DNA from: Pseudomonas sp. PB120
Lineage (GTDB): Bacteria; Pseudomonadota; Gammaproteobacteria; Pseudomonadales; Pseudomonadaceae
Assembly (NCBI RefSeq): GCF_009761815.1
Contig: NZ_RWIN01000046.1
Coordinates: 1 to 61,679, forward strand
Direction of reading: 5' to 3'
DNA: 61,679 nucleotides
Position 1 is the stretch's first letter. Each line of letters starts with the position of its first letter. Positions 28,974-37,449 of this stretch are shown here, piece after piece. The notes beneath the pieces were generated by a model. It searched no databases and had not been told where the DNA came from. It worked only from the letters and a program-made list of their open reading frames with translations. The translations under genes and the position numbers were made by a program.

Positions 28974-30038
28974 TCAATGCGCTTCACGATCCAATAGCTG
29001 CCGTTTGCGTTCCACCCCCCAGCGATAGCCTGAAAGGTCGCCGTCGCTGCGCACTACGCGGTGGCACGGAATCGCCACCGCCAGGCTATTCGCGCCGCAG
29101 GCCTGGGCCACGGCGCGGAAGGCTTTGGGCGCGCCGATGCGCTGGGCGATTTCGGCGTAGCTGGCGGTGCTGCCGACCGGGATTTCTCGCAGCGCTTGCC
29201 ACACCCGCTCCTGAAACGCAGTGCCACGGACGTCCAGCGGCAAGTCCAGGCCAATGGCGGGCGCTTCTATAAAACCGACCACCTTGGCAATCAGTTGCTC
29301 GAAAGAGTGATCGGCACCGATCAACGTGGCCTGGCGGAATTTGTCCTGCAGGTCGCACACCAACTGGTGTGGATCGTCACCCAACAGGATCGCGCACACG
29401 CCGCGTTCACTTTGCGCCACCAGGATTGCACCGAGCGAGCACTGGCCAACGGCAAAGCGAATCTCGTTGTTCTGGCCTGCCGCGCGGTAGTCGCCGGGTT
29501 TCATGCCCAATAGTTGATCCGCCGCCTCATAGAAGCGGCTGTTGGAGTTGAAGCCGGCGTCGTACAAGGCGTCGGTCACCGAACTTCCATCCGCCAACCG
29601 ATCCCGAACCCTGCGCGAGCGATGGGCCGCTGCGTATCCTTTGGGGGTGAGGCCAGTCACTGCTTTGAATACCCGATGAAAGTGAAAACTGCTGAGGCCT
29701 GCGGCGTCGGCCAGTTCGCTCAGTGCGGGCAGATTTTCTGCAGTTTCGATCTGGCGGCACGCGCCAGCCACGGTTGCGGCGTGTTGTGCGGCGACATCAC
29801 TCTGGTCCTTCGCCGACCGTTTGCTTGGGCGATAACCTGCGGCCTGGGCCTGTTCGGCAGTGTCGAAAAACTCGACGTTCTGCGGTTTCGGCAAGCGCGC
29901 CAGGCTGCTGGGGCGGCAATAAATGCCGGTGGTTTTCACCGCGTACACAAACTGCCCGTCTGCTCTGGGATCACGCGCGACGACGGCGGCCCAGCGGGGA
30001 TCGTTTTCGGTGGCAATGATGGGCGATTGGCGGGTCAT
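28974..30038 (-). CDS. ada: Ada-type methyltransferase/regulator with degenerate N-terminal zinc site
   Basis: 354 residues in the Ada order: N-terminal methylphosphotriester domain (about 1-85), AraC-type HTH (90-185), O6-methylguanine methyltransferase (190-354) with intact active site IPCHRV (Cys325). The N domain keeps the methyl acceptor (Cys41 in TGIYCRPS), but the other three zinc cysteines of E. coli Ada are replaced by serine: Ser45, Ser72 and Ser75 in CRPSS and PSKRS. O6-alkylguanine repair should be retained; zinc-dependent sensing of methylphosphotriesters is doubtful. Last gene of a repair cluster with alkB and a 2OG oxygenase. Confidence 0.9.
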   Translation of the reverse strand: MTRQSPIIATENDPRWAAVVARDPRADGQFVYAVKTTGIYCRPSSLARLPKPQNVEFFDTAEQAQAAGYRPSKRSAKDQSDVAAQHAATVAGACRQIETAENLPALSELADAAGLSSFHFHRVFKAVTGLTPKGYAAAHRSRRVRDRLADGSSVTDALYDAGFNSNSRFYEAADQLLGMKPGDYRAAGQNNEIRFAVGQCSLGAILVAQSERGVCAILLGDDPHQLVCDLQDKFRQATLIGADHSFEQLIAKVVGFIEAPAIGLDLPLDVRGTAFQERVWQALREIPVGSTASYAEIAQRIGAPKAFRAVAQACGANSLAVAIPCHRVVRSDGDLSGYRWGVERKRQLLDREAH

Positions 30039-30125
30039 GGCGTTATGTCCGTTGACGGGTTTGGTCCAGATTAACCAGCGACCAAGCGGGAGACACTCCG
30101 GGTCTTGCGGTCAAATTCCAGTATT

Positions 30126-30791
30126 TCATCCGGCGGTACGAAACGTGAAGTTGATCCGTTGTTCGCCCAGGCGTGGATGAACGCCATCCTTGATGGGCAA
30201 TACGCCGTGATAACGCAACCGGTCCACGCCGCCCCACACCACGATGTCGCCATGCAACAAGGGGATGCGCTGGCTCTTGTCGCTGCGTTCAAACCCGCCG
30301 AACAGAAACATCGCCGGTAACCCGAGCGACACGGAAACAATCGGCGCCGCGTAGGAACCTTCGTCCTTGTCCTGGTGCAATGACATTTTCGCCCCGGCGA
30401 CGTAGCGATTGATCAGGCAGGAATCAGGCACGAAATCCGAGAACCCGGCCTCGCGCGCCGCCGCTTGCGCCAGTTCGAAAAACACCTCCGGCATTGCTGG
30501 CCAGGGTCGGCCGGTTTGCGGGTCATGGCGGGTGTAGCGATAACCGCTACGGTCGGTGGTCCAGCCCAGCGTGCCGCAACTGCTCAAGGCCACTGACATG
30601 GTGAAGCCACCCGGAGTCATCATTTGTCGAAACGGCGCAGCTGCCAGTACCGCGTGCAGTGCGGGCAACAATCGGTCGAACCAAGGCAGGGCGAAGCCCC
30701 TCAGCACGTAGGACTGTTCGCCAATCTGCTCGCGCCTGGGCTGCTGCTCAAGGTCGGCGTCGGCAAACAGGTCCAGGGTGGTCGGGTGCAT
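30126..30791 (-). CDS. alkB: DNA oxidative demethylase AlkB
   Basis: 221-residue Fe(II)/2-oxoglutarate dioxygenase that reverses 1-methyladenine and 3-methylcytosine in DNA. Iron ligands: H-x-D in SLHQDKDE and distal His in RLRYHGV; 2-oxoglutarate Arg in INFTFR. NRYVAGAKM and the nucleotide-recognition lid GFTMSVALSSCG are AlkB-like. Start is uncertain: ATG at 30791 lies four bases after the preceding stop, ATG at 30806 overlaps it. Co-directional with ada 87 bases downstream. Confidence 0.92.
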   Translation of the reverse strand: MHPTTLDLFADADLEQQPRREQIGEQSYVLRGFALPWFDRLLPALHAVLAAAPFRQMMTPGGFTMSVALSSCGTLGWTTDRSGYRYTRHDPQTGRPWPAMPEVFFELAQAAAREAGFSDFVPDSCLINRYVAGAKMSLHQDKDEGSYAAPIVSVSLGLPAMFLFGGFERSDKSQRIPLLHGDIVVWGGVDRLRYHGVLPIKDGVHPRLGEQRINFTFRTAG

Positions 30792-30795
30792 GGGG

Positions 30796-31503
30796 TCATG
30801 ACGCATCGTGAAAGATGATTCCAAGGGTATGCCTTTTTCCGCTGTGCAAGCGACTTACACCGTGACGTAGGGTGACCCGGTAATAGCCGCGAACGCCTTT
30901 GACCGGTCGCTGGTTGACGGCGAAGATCACTGCATCGCCTTTTTTCAGATCGATGACCTGAGGCCGCGACTGCATGCGGGGGCGCTGTTCGGTCAGGACG
31001 AACTCGCCGCCCGTGAAATCTTCGCCTGGCTCTGACAGCAAAATCGCCACCTGCAGTGGGAAAACATGTTCGCCGTACAGGTCCTGATGCAAACAGTTGT
31101 AATCCTGTGGGCCATATTGCAGCAACAACGGCGTCGGTCGTTCCTGACCGGCGGCATGGCAACGCTCCAGGAAGGCCTCGTGGGTTTCAGGAAATCGGGT
31201 GGTCAGGCTCATCTGCTCGTACCAGCGATTGGCAATCGGCACCAGCCGAGGGTAGAGAGCGCTACGCAGCCGGGCGACAGGGTCGGGCAACGGGTAGCGG
31301 AAATATTTGTACTCGCCCCGGCCAAAGCCGTGACGGGCCATCATGACTTGAGAGCGGAAAGGCGCTTGCTGACTATAGAGAGCGCTGATGGCGTCACAGA
31401 CTTCAGGGTCTATCAGCGAGCAGATGATTGCGCAGCCGTCCTGATCGAGTTGCTGCTCCAGCGCCTTCCAGTCGAGTGCTGCAAGGTCGGGCTCGTTAGA
31501 CAC
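30796..31503 (-). CDS. 2OG-Fe(II) oxygenase (prolyl-hydroxylase-like)
   Basis: 235-residue dioxygenase. The H-x-D iron motif is in NCLHQDLYGE, the distal His in LRHGVSR and the 2-oxoglutarate Arg in SGKRHTLGIIF. GTG at 31503 is chosen because AAGGAG lies eight bases before it; the upstream extension is Pro/Arg-rich and unlikely to be translated. It leads an operon with alkB (start overlap or four-base gap), which links it to alkylation repair, although its substrate is unknown. Confidence 0.82.
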   Translation of the reverse strand: MSNEPDLAALDWKALEQQLDQDGCAIICSLIDPEVCDAISALYSQQAPFRSQVMMARHGFGRGEYKYFRYPLPDPVARLRSALYPRLVPIANRWYEQMSLTTRFPETHEAFLERCHAAGQERPTPLLLQYGPQDYNCLHQDLYGEHVFPLQVAILLSEPGEDFTGGEFVLTEQRPRMQSRPQVIDLKKGDAVIFAVNQRPVKGVRGYYRVTLRHGVSRLHSGKRHTLGIIFHDAS

Positions 31504-31627
31504 ATTCTGACTCCTTAACCGGGGTTGAGGGGGCAGTCTGGAGCGCGGTACCTTGCCGGGCACTCCGGTGCTTGCGGTCGAATTTTACAGCGGGGAGCAG
31601 ACATCCTTGTTGCCGCTCCGGAGTTCG

Positions 31628-31804
31628 TTACAGCGCTTTGCTGACACTGATGTCGCTGATCACGTCGTCGCTCTGGCCATGAATGGCGTCCAGTGCGGCC
31701 TTGGCTTCTGTTTCGGTACCTGTTTCAAGCTGGGCAAACTCGAAGCGGCGCTCGCCATTGAGTTTGTACTTGATCACATATTTGGTTGTTGGCGTTGCGG
31801 TCAT
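31628..31804 (-). CDS. Conserved-looking 58-residue protein
   Basis: Short ORF with a GAGGACAGG binding site. The protein (MTATPTTKYVIKYKLNGERR start; ETEAKAALDAIHGQ then a beta-rich end) looks like a compact beta-alpha-beta fold. It follows the DUF1883 gene on the same strand after 28 bases, so the two are probably one transcript. Function unknown. Confidence 0.65.
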   Translation of the reverse strand: MTATPTTKYVIKYKLNGERRFEFAQLETGTETEAKAALDAIHGQSDDVISDISVSKAL

Positions 31805-31832
31805 ATCTGCCTGTCCTCGGGGTGGGCGTCAC

Positions 31833-32135
31833 TCAGCTCAGTTTCGTGCTGGAGCGGCGGATAATCTTGATCGAATGGGTCAGGGTCGGTTTACGCGTCA
31901 CGCTGATCGGACGGCGATTGACCGTGTCGATGGTGATGTTCCAGAAACCGGTGCTCGGTGCAGTAATTCGTGCCGGGAAGGTGTCGAATGCTCCGCCGTG
32001 GTAAGTGTGACGGCCGCCATTTTTGAAGCTGCGGAAGTTGGCGTCGTTCATCAAGCGGATGTTGCAGGTTTGGGAGCACTGAATGACGACGATGTCGTCC
32101 TCGTTGAGGTGCTCGCGCTGGTGAATAAATTTCAT
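31833..32135 (-). CDS. DUF1883 domain protein
   Basis: 100-residue protein matching the DUF1883 pattern: starts KFIHQREHLNEDDIVVIQCS, has the NGGRHTYHGGAFDTFPARI core and ends in a basic tail (TLTHSIKIIRR). The beta-rich fold is known structurally in the family but activity is not. GGAGGCGCCTC precedes the ATG. Confidence 0.8.
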   Translation of the reverse strand: MKFIHQREHLNEDDIVVIQCSQTCNIRLMNDANFRSFKNGGRHTYHGGAFDTFPARITAPSTGFWNITIDTVNRRPISVTRKPTLTHSIKIIRRSSTKLS

Positions 32136-32348
32136 GAGGCGCCTCCAGAAGGGCTTTTTCTACAAAATCAAAACGATAGCATGGGCGATTGGCGCAGTTT
32201 ATCAGTCCGAGGGGGTTATTATCCGGTCGTCGGTCTGTGCTTCGATAATTAAAAACAGATATTCCGGTTTCTGTGCGGGATTAAAGCCATGAGCTCTCGG
32301 AGAAAAACGGCATTTGTGCTGTCCGAGGGTCTTTATCGGAGGTTTTGT

Positions 32349-32705
32349 ATGAAGTGGGGTGTGTGGTTGCTGCCATTGGCGCTGGCGATGAGTGGTTGTG
32401 CAACAGTCTCGGAAATCAACCAGACGCTGCCGACCATGAACGTAATTTCAGGCAAGAAGCCCCATGAGTATGCGCAGTGCCTGACTGAAAAGCTGGCCGA
32501 TAGCCGGGGCGCCTTGCAAGTCGAGTCTGAGAAAGACGGCGTTCGCGTCATCGTTCCCCAAAAGTTCTCCTCGGGCCCGGCCGCCGTCTTCGATATTGAA
32601 AACCGCTCCGGCGGCAGCAGCATCAAGCTGCATGAGCGCATCTCCAACGTCCCCTTGCGCCCGCACGATGTGCGCGACGCCGCGACCGCTTGCATTTCCG
32701 GCTGA
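32349..32705 (+). CDS. Hypothetical lipoprotein
   Basis: 118 residues with a lipoprotein signal ending MSGC (lipobox at residues 14-17). The mature part has KPHEYAQCLTEKLADSRG, suggesting a small envelope protein with one internal Cys. GGAGG seven bases before the ATG at 32349 decides the start over the longer frame. No known family. Confidence 0.7.
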   Translation: MKWGVWLLPLALAMSGCATVSEINQTLPTMNVISGKKPHEYAQCLTEKLADSRGALQVESEKDGVRVIVPQKFSSGPAAVFDIENRSGGSSIKLHERISNVPLRPHDVRDAATACISG

Positions 32706-32728
32706 TAGAATGACCTCATTCGGCACCG

Positions 32729-32757
32729 ATGCCGTCAAAGCCATGCTTTGACGGCAT
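32729..32757 (+). terminator. Strong hairpin after the lipoprotein gene
   Basis: ATGCCGTCAAAGC and GCTTTGACGGCAT form a perfect 13-bp stem with a 3-base loop. The T tract is poor (TGTCATTT), so it may act as an RNA-stabilising hairpin rather than a terminator. Confidence 0.5.
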
Positions 32758-32776
32758 TGTCATTTCTGGAGCAAGC

Positions 32777-33007
32777 ATGAAGCGAGAGCAGGTACGGGAG
32801 CGCCATGCAGAGGGTCACATCTCTGCCACCCACGTGATTCAGAATCCGGCGAATTCGGGGGAATGGATCGTGTTTTTCAAGAAAAGCGCCGGGCGCAGTT
32901 ATTTCCTGGTGGACGATAACGACGAAGTCGAATCCTTCGCGAGCCTGGACGCGTTGATCGAGACCGTGCGAAGCCTGGGGATCAAATTCGCCGAAATTCA
33001 CATCTAG
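32777..33007 (+). CDS. Hypothetical 76-residue protein
   Basis: Starts MKREQVRERHAEGHISATHV with GGAG six bases upstream; contains WIVFFKKSAGRSYFLVDDND followed by a helix. It resembles small single-domain proteins common in Pseudomonas (a PLAT/KOW-like role cannot be assigned). Convergent with the lipoprotein at 33019. Confidence 0.65.
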   Translation: MKREQVRERHAEGHISATHVIQNPANSGEWIVFFKKSAGRSYFLVDDNDEVESFASLDALIETVRSLGIKFAEIHI

Positions 33008-33018
33008 GGCAGGGCGCC

Positions 33019-33300
33019 TTACTTGCAGACCACCACGACGCTGCGGGTTTTGAAGTTGCCGACGTCGACGCCCAGGGTCTTGTCGCTCTCCTTGGTTGAG
33101 GGAGAGCCGTCAGTACCGACGATGCGATAACCGGTGCCAGCACAAGAGGCATCAGCTTTTTCATAGCAGGTGGCCCAGGAATTGGCTTCCCCGGAGCAAT
33201 CGATGGACAGGCCTTGCTCGCCGTTGTTGAGGTAGGTCGTTTCGGACGTGGCGCAGCCGCCGAGGGCCAGCAGTGCAATCAGTGGCAAGAATCTAGTCAT
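33019..33300 (-). CDS. Hypothetical lipoprotein
   Basis: 93 residues with lipobox LGGC at residues 13-16 (MTRFLPLIALLALGGCATS). Mature part contains three further Cys (DCSGEANSWATCYEKADASC) and a final VVVVCK, consistent with disulfide-bonded periplasmic domain. Family unknown. Confidence 0.7.
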   Translation of the reverse strand: MTRFLPLIALLALGGCATSETTYLNNGEQGLSIDCSGEANSWATCYEKADASCAGTGYRIVGTDGSPSTKESDKTLGVDVGNFKTRSVVVVCK

Positions 33301-33390
33301 GTGGTGGTCGTCGTCAGGGTGATGGGCTAAGCCTGTGACAGCGCCGGAATCAAAAGGTTATAGCGAAAGGCCACTTGGTTTCAGCCTCTC

Positions 33391-33420
33391 ACAAAAAAGC
33401 CCTGCGCTATGTCAGGGCTT
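33391..33420 (-). terminator. Intrinsic terminator
   Basis: Minus-strand AAGCCCTG-ACATAGCG-CAGGGCTT followed by TTTTGTG lies just after the gene at 33440-33628. Confidence 0.8.
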
Positions 33421-33439
33421 GGGTTGGCTCAGTGGCTGA

Positions 33440-33628
33440 TCAGGACTTGTCCTTGCCGCGGCGTTTGGGCCCTGCGGGTTGGTCCTGCAACACCGATGCC
33501 ACCTCGATCGCCAACGCTTCGGTCGGGAAAGGTCCGGCGATATTTTCGCCGCCAACGCTGTCTACCCACCACTGGCCGTCTTTTGCCTGATTGATCAGGT
33601 ACCCGTTGACGCTTTTTGCTACCGACAT
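33440..33628 (-). CDS. Hypothetical small protein
   Basis: 62 residues: MSVAKSVNGYLINQAKDGQW followed by a WVDSVGG element, a short helix and a basic tail (GPKRRGKDKS). GAGG precedes the ATG at 33628; the frame is open 41 codons further but that part is not conserved-looking. A terminator follows. No function known. Confidence 0.6.
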   Translation of the reverse strand: MSVAKSVNGYLINQAKDGQWWVDSVGGENIAGPFPTEALAIEVASVLQDQPAGPKRRGKDKS

Positions 33629-33898
33629 CGATCTGCCTCGTTTGACTGGTTCAATCGCGCAATCATACCGCCAAATGCATCGGACCGGTGCTGATGGTGC
33701 AGGGTGGGTGCGATTGTCCGCTCGTGCAGATCTGGCCGTCTGTGCTATCAATAAAGGCGGCTTGCCGATTGGCGGGAACTATCCGCAAGAATATTTCTCT
33801 ATGATGGCATCGGTTAGCCAGTGCGGGGCATTGTAAGGTGCTCGCCGCCTGATTAGACTGCGCCGAAACTCGTACACACAGCCCTTTCAAGGACTTAT

Positions 33899-34738
33899 AT
33901 GATCAAGAAATGCTTGTTCCCAGCAGCCGGTTACGGTACTCGCTTCCTGCCAGCGACTAAAGCCATGCCCAAAGAAATGCTGCCGGTGGTAAACAAGCCA
34001 CTGATCCAGTACGGCGTCGAAGAAGCACTGGATGCTGGCTTGACCGAAATCTCCATCGTGACCGGTCGTGGCAAACGTGCTCTGGAAGACCACTTCGACA
34101 TCAGCTACGAGCTGGAAAACCAGATCAAGGGCACCGACAAGGAAAAATACCTGGTCGGCATCCGCAAACTGCTGGACGAGTGCTCTTTCTCCTACACTCG
34201 CCAGACCGAAATGAAAGGCCTGGGCCACGCCATCCTGACCGGCCGTCCGCTGATCGGCGACGAACCTTTCGCCGTGGTGCTGGCGGACGACCTGTGCGTT
34301 AACCTCGACGGTGACGGCGTACTGACCCAAATGGTCAAGCTGTACAAACAGTACCGCTGCTCGATCATCGCGATCCAGGAAGTTGATCCGCTGGAAACCA
34401 ACAAGTACGGCGTGATCGCCGGCGACCTGATCGGTGATGACCTCTACCGCGTTCGCAACATGGTCGAGAAACCAGCTCCGGAAGATGCACCGTCGAACCT
34501 GGCGATCATCGGCCGTTACATCCTCACCCCGGACATCTTCGACCTGATCAAGCAAACCGAGCCAGGCAAGGGCGGCGAAATCCAGATCACCGACGCCCTG
34601 ATGAAACAAGCGCAAAACGGTTGCGTCATTGCCTACAAATTCAAAGGCAAGCGTTTCGACTGCGGCGGCGCTGAAGGCTACATCGAAGCGACCAACTTCT
34701 GCTTCGAGAACTTCTACAAGACTGGTAAAGCCTACTGA
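33899..34738 (+). CDS. galU: UTP-glucose-1-phosphate uridylyltransferase
   Basis: 279-residue enzyme that makes UDP-glucose for polysaccharide and LPS synthesis. The nucleotidyltransferase signature KCLFPAAGYGTRFLPATKAMPKE is at residues 3-25 in segments; KPLIQYGVEEA, VVLADDLC and GKGGEIQITDAL follow. Codon use is strongly biased, as in highly expressed Pseudomonas genes. AAGGA precedes the ATG. A terminator follows, before gorA. Confidence 0.97.
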   Translation: MIKKCLFPAAGYGTRFLPATKAMPKEMLPVVNKPLIQYGVEEALDAGLTEISIVTGRGKRALEDHFDISYELENQIKGTDKEKYLVGIRKLLDECSFSYTRQTEMKGLGHAILTGRPLIGDEPFAVVLADDLCVNLDGDGVLTQMVKLYKQYRCSIIAIQEVDPLETNKYGVIAGDLIGDDLYRVRNMVEKPAPEDAPSNLAIIGRYILTPDIFDLIKQTEPGKGGEIQITDALMKQAQNGCVIAYKFKGKRFDCGGAEGYIEATNFCFENFYKTGKAY

Positions 34739-34763
34739 TAGGGTTTGACCTGCTTGTCGCTTG

Positions 34764-34790
34764 AAAGCCACCTTCGGGTGGCTTTTTCGT
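34764..34790 (+). terminator. galU terminator
   Basis: AAAGCCACC-TTCG-GGTGGCTTT followed by TTCGTTTT: a perfect 9-bp stem with a stable TTCG loop. Confidence 0.88.
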
Positions 34791-34869
34791 TTTCCGCCCC
34801 CATATCGTTCGCAACGCTTGCCCAACGTTCGTCTGCGGGTATGCTGTTTGCCTGCCGAGGAGATTGAAA

Positions 34870-36228
34870 ATGGCCTACGATTTTGACCTTTATGTGATTG
34901 GTGCCGGTTCCGGTGGTGTGCGGGCTGCGCGGTTTGCTGCCGGGTTTGGGGCGAAAGTGGCGGTGGCCGAGAGCCGTTACCTGGGCGGGACGTGCGTGAA
35001 CGTTGGCTGCGTGCCGAAGAAATTGCTGGTCTACGGCGCGCATTTCGCCGAAGACTTCGAGCAGTCTTCCGGATTCGGCTGGACCTTGGGTGAGTCGAAG
35101 TTCGATTGGGCGACGCTGATCGCCAACAAGGATCGCGAAATCAACCGTCTGAACGGCATCTACCGCACGCTGCTGGTCAACAGCGGCGTGAGGTTGCATG
35201 AAGGGCACGCCAAGATCGTCGATCCGCACACGGTCGAGATCAATGGCGAGCGCCACACCGCCAAAAACATCCTGATTGCTACAGGCGGCTGGCCGCAGAT
35301 TCCAGAAATTCCGGGCCATGAGCACGCGATCAGTTCCAACCAGGCGTTCTTCCTCAAAGAGTTGCCCAAACGTGTCCTGGTGGTCGGTGGTGGTTACATT
35401 GCTGTCGAATTCGCCGGGATTTTCCATGGTCTGGGCGCAGACACCACGTTGCTGTATCGCGGTGAGTTGTTCCTGCGCGGCTTCGACGGCGCTGTGCGCA
35501 AGCATTTGCAGGAAGAACTGACCAAGCGCGGCATGGACCTGCAATTCAATGCCGACATCGAGCGCATCGACAAACAGGCCGATGGCAGCTTGAAAGTCAC
35601 CCTCAAGGATGGTCGCGAGCTGGAGGCGGATTGTGTGTTTTACGCCACCGGCCGGCGTCCGATGCTGGACAATCTCGGGCTGGAAAATACTGGCGTCAAA
35701 CTCGACAAGAAAGGCTTCGTCGAGGTCGATGAACAGTATCAGACCGCCGAACCGTCGATCCTGGCCCTGGGCGATGTGATCGGTCGTGTGCAACTGACGC
35801 CGGTTGCATTGGCCGAAGGCATGGCTGTTGCGCGGCGTTTGTTCAAGCCTGAGCAGTATCGCCCGGTGGATTACAAGATGATCCCGACGGCCGTGTTCAG
35901 CCTGCCCAACATCGGCACCGTTGGTCTCACCGAGGAAGAGGCTCGCGAAGCTGGCCACGACGTGGTGGTCTTCGAAAGCCGTTTCCGCCCGATGAAGCTG
36001 ACCCTGACCGAATGCCAGGAGCGCACGCTGATGAAGTTGGTGGTCGATGGCAAAACCGACAAGGTGTTGGGTTGCCACATGGTCGGCCCGGACGCCGGCG
36101 AGATCGTCCAGGGATTGGCGATTGCGCTGAAGGCGGGCGCGACCAAGCGCGATTTCGACGAAACCATCGGCGTGCACCCAACCGCCGCCGAAGAGTTCGT
36201 CACCATGCGCACACCGGTCGCGGGTTAA
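34870..36228 (+). CDS. gorA: Glutathione-disulfide reductase
   Basis: 452-residue FAD-dependent NADPH:glutathione reductase. FAD site [14 protein letters not shown], redox pair C42/C47 in [17 protein letters not shown] site [13 protein letters not shown], and the C-terminal base in [13 protein letters not shown] at 34870 follows GAGGAG; a TTG two codons earlier is in frame but closer to the binding site. Convergent with the KfrA-like gene, sharing four bases. Confidence 0.96.
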   Translation: MAYDFDLYVIGAGSGGVRAARFAAGFGAKVAVAESRYLGGTCVNVGCVPKKLLVYGAHFAEDFEQSSGFGWTLGESKFDWATLIANKDREINRLNGIYRTLLVNSGVRLHEGHAKIVDPHTVEINGERHTAKNILIATGGWPQIPEIPGHEHAISSNQAFFLKELPKRVLVVGGGYIAVEFAGIFHGLGADTTLLYRGELFLRGFDGAVRKHLQEELTKRGMDLQFNADIERIDKQADGSLKVTLKDGRELEADCVFYATGRRPMLDNLGLENTGVKLDKKGFVEVDEQYQTAEPSILALGDVIGRVQLTPVALAEGMAVARRLFKPEQYRPVDYKMIPTAVFSLPNIGTVGLTEEEAREAGHDVVVFESRFRPMKLTLTECQERTLMKLVVDGKTDKVLGCHMVGPDAGEIVQGLAIALKAGATKRDFDETIGVHPTAAEEFVTMRTPVAG

Positions 36229-37235
36229 TCGACCTCGGCTGCGTCTGGCGCTGTCGCAACGACAGCCGCCAGGCGCACGCTTTCATCGAGGCTCGCCTGA
36301 GTCTTGAGCAATTCGATTTCCAGTAGTTTGTTCGCCTGTGACTGCTCCTCGACGCTCTGCTTCAGCGACTGGCTTTCCAGCAGCGCTGCGCGCAAGCGTT
36401 CCTGGAGGAGGGTGCGTTCGCTGTCGATGCGGTTGACCTGTTCCAGCAACTGATCCTGCCGGGCATGGGTTTGCTTGAGTTGTTCCTGGGTCAGGCTCAG
36501 CTCGCGCAGGGTTCCACGGTTTTCGGTCAGCAAGCGTTCATTGTCGCGGTGCAGTTGGGTGATTTCATCCTGGCGCACCAACGCGCTTTGTTGAGCCTGT
36601 CGCAACTCCATTTGAATCTGCTGCACCTGGCCTTCGTGGCGGCGCTGATCCTGTTCGCGCTGGTCTTTGACGGCGTTGCGGTAGTGCTCCAGCGCGTCCC
36701 GAGCGTGCAGGTGTTTTTCCTCCAGAGAGCGGATCTGCTCGTCCTTGTCGCGCAAGCGTAGATCGAAATCGGCCAGGGCCTGGCTCAACCCGGCGTTACG
36801 GGTTTGCTCGGTCTGCAGCATGGCGTGGGTGTTCTGCAGGTTGTCCGATTCTTGTGTCAGCGCCAGGGTTTGAATTTCGTATTGCTGCTGCAACTCGATG
36901 TTGGCGTCATCGGCGGCGGCCAATTGGGTTTCCAAGGCTTTGCGATGTTGATCGAACTGCGCGCGCGCCTGGTCGATCGGTTCTTGCGCCTGTTCCTTGA
37001 GGCGTTGCGCCAGGCGTGACACCAGCCCTGCCAGTTCGTCGTCGATGGGTTCGGAGGAGGGCGCTGACGGCTCGGCGCCGTCATCCAGTTCTTTCAAATA
37101 CCGGTGAATAGTGGTTTTCGAGCCGGTGTTGCCCATTTCGATCCGTACTGCATCGATGCTGGGGTTTTCGCCACGAGCCAGAATGGCCAGGCGTGCTGCC
37201 TGCACCACTGCTTTGTTTACACCACCGCGTGCCAT
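36225..37235 (-). CDS. KfrA-like DNA-binding coiled-coil protein
   Basis: 336 residues. The first 100 or so look like the KfrA N-terminal DNA-binding domain ([20 protein letters not shown], then [16 protein letters not shown] as recognition helix); the rest is an almost unbroken Gln/Glu/Leu-rich coiled coil, as in plasmid KfrA. KfrA on RK2 is an autoregulated partition-associated protein; here the gene is chromosomal. AGGAG six bases before the ATG at 37235 excludes the longer frame. Upstream lies a cluster of GTAC half-sites, and a tyrosine recombinase gene diverges from it. Confidence 0.8.
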   Translation of the reverse strand: MARGGVNKAVVQAARLAILARGENPSIDAVRIEMGNTGSKTTIHRYLKELDDGAEPSAPSSEPIDDELAGLVSRLAQRLKEQAQEPIDQARAQFDQHRKALETQLAAADDANIELQQQYEIQTLALTQESDNLQNTHAMLQTEQTRNAGLSQALADFDLRLRDKDEQIRSLEEKHLHARDALEHYRNAVKDQREQDQRRHEGQVQQIQMELRQAQQSALVRQDEITQLHRDNERLLTENRGTLRELSLTQEQLKQTHARQDQLLEQVNRIDSERTLLQERLRAALLESQSLKQSVEEQSQANKLLEIELLKTQASLDESVRLAAVVATAPDAAEVD

Positions 37236-37253
37236 GAAGTCTCCTACGATTTC

Positions 37254-37289
37254 GTACTGTGGTACGTACCACCAAAGTACATAATGTAC
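37254..37289. promoter_or_regulatory. Cluster of GTAC half-sites upstream of kfrA-like gene
   Basis: Five GTAC tetramers start at 37254, 37262, 37266, 37277 and 37286, including the palindrome GGTACGTACC (37261-37270). The cluster lies about 20 bases before the kfrA-like start and is a good candidate for its autoregulatory operator. Confidence 0.55.
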
Positions 37290-37412
37290 CATGCAATAAA
37301 ATTTCAATAAATACGAGAAGTACTCAGGCGGGATATACTGGTATTACCCCGTGTGAAGGGAAAAAACCAGGAACGCAGCGGGGCATCAGGTGCCCAGCGT
37401 GATCGTTAACGA

Positions 37413-37440
37413 CCATCGCGAGCAGGCTCGCTCCCACAAG
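37413..37440. repeat. REP element abutting the recombinase start
   Basis: CCATCGCGAGCAGGCTCGCTCCCACAAG ends nine bases before the recombinase ATG; its last bases form part of the ribosome binding site (AAGGTG). Confidence 0.88.
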
Positions 37441-37449
37441 GTGATTCCC

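Noticed and set aside
33887..34825. 312-codon minus-strand ORF opposite galU
   Set aside because: galU is complete and strongly codon-biased on the other strand; the antisense frame has no family features.
34732..36177. 481-codon minus-strand ORF opposite gorA
   Set aside because: Antisense shadow; all conserved motifs belong to glutathione reductase.
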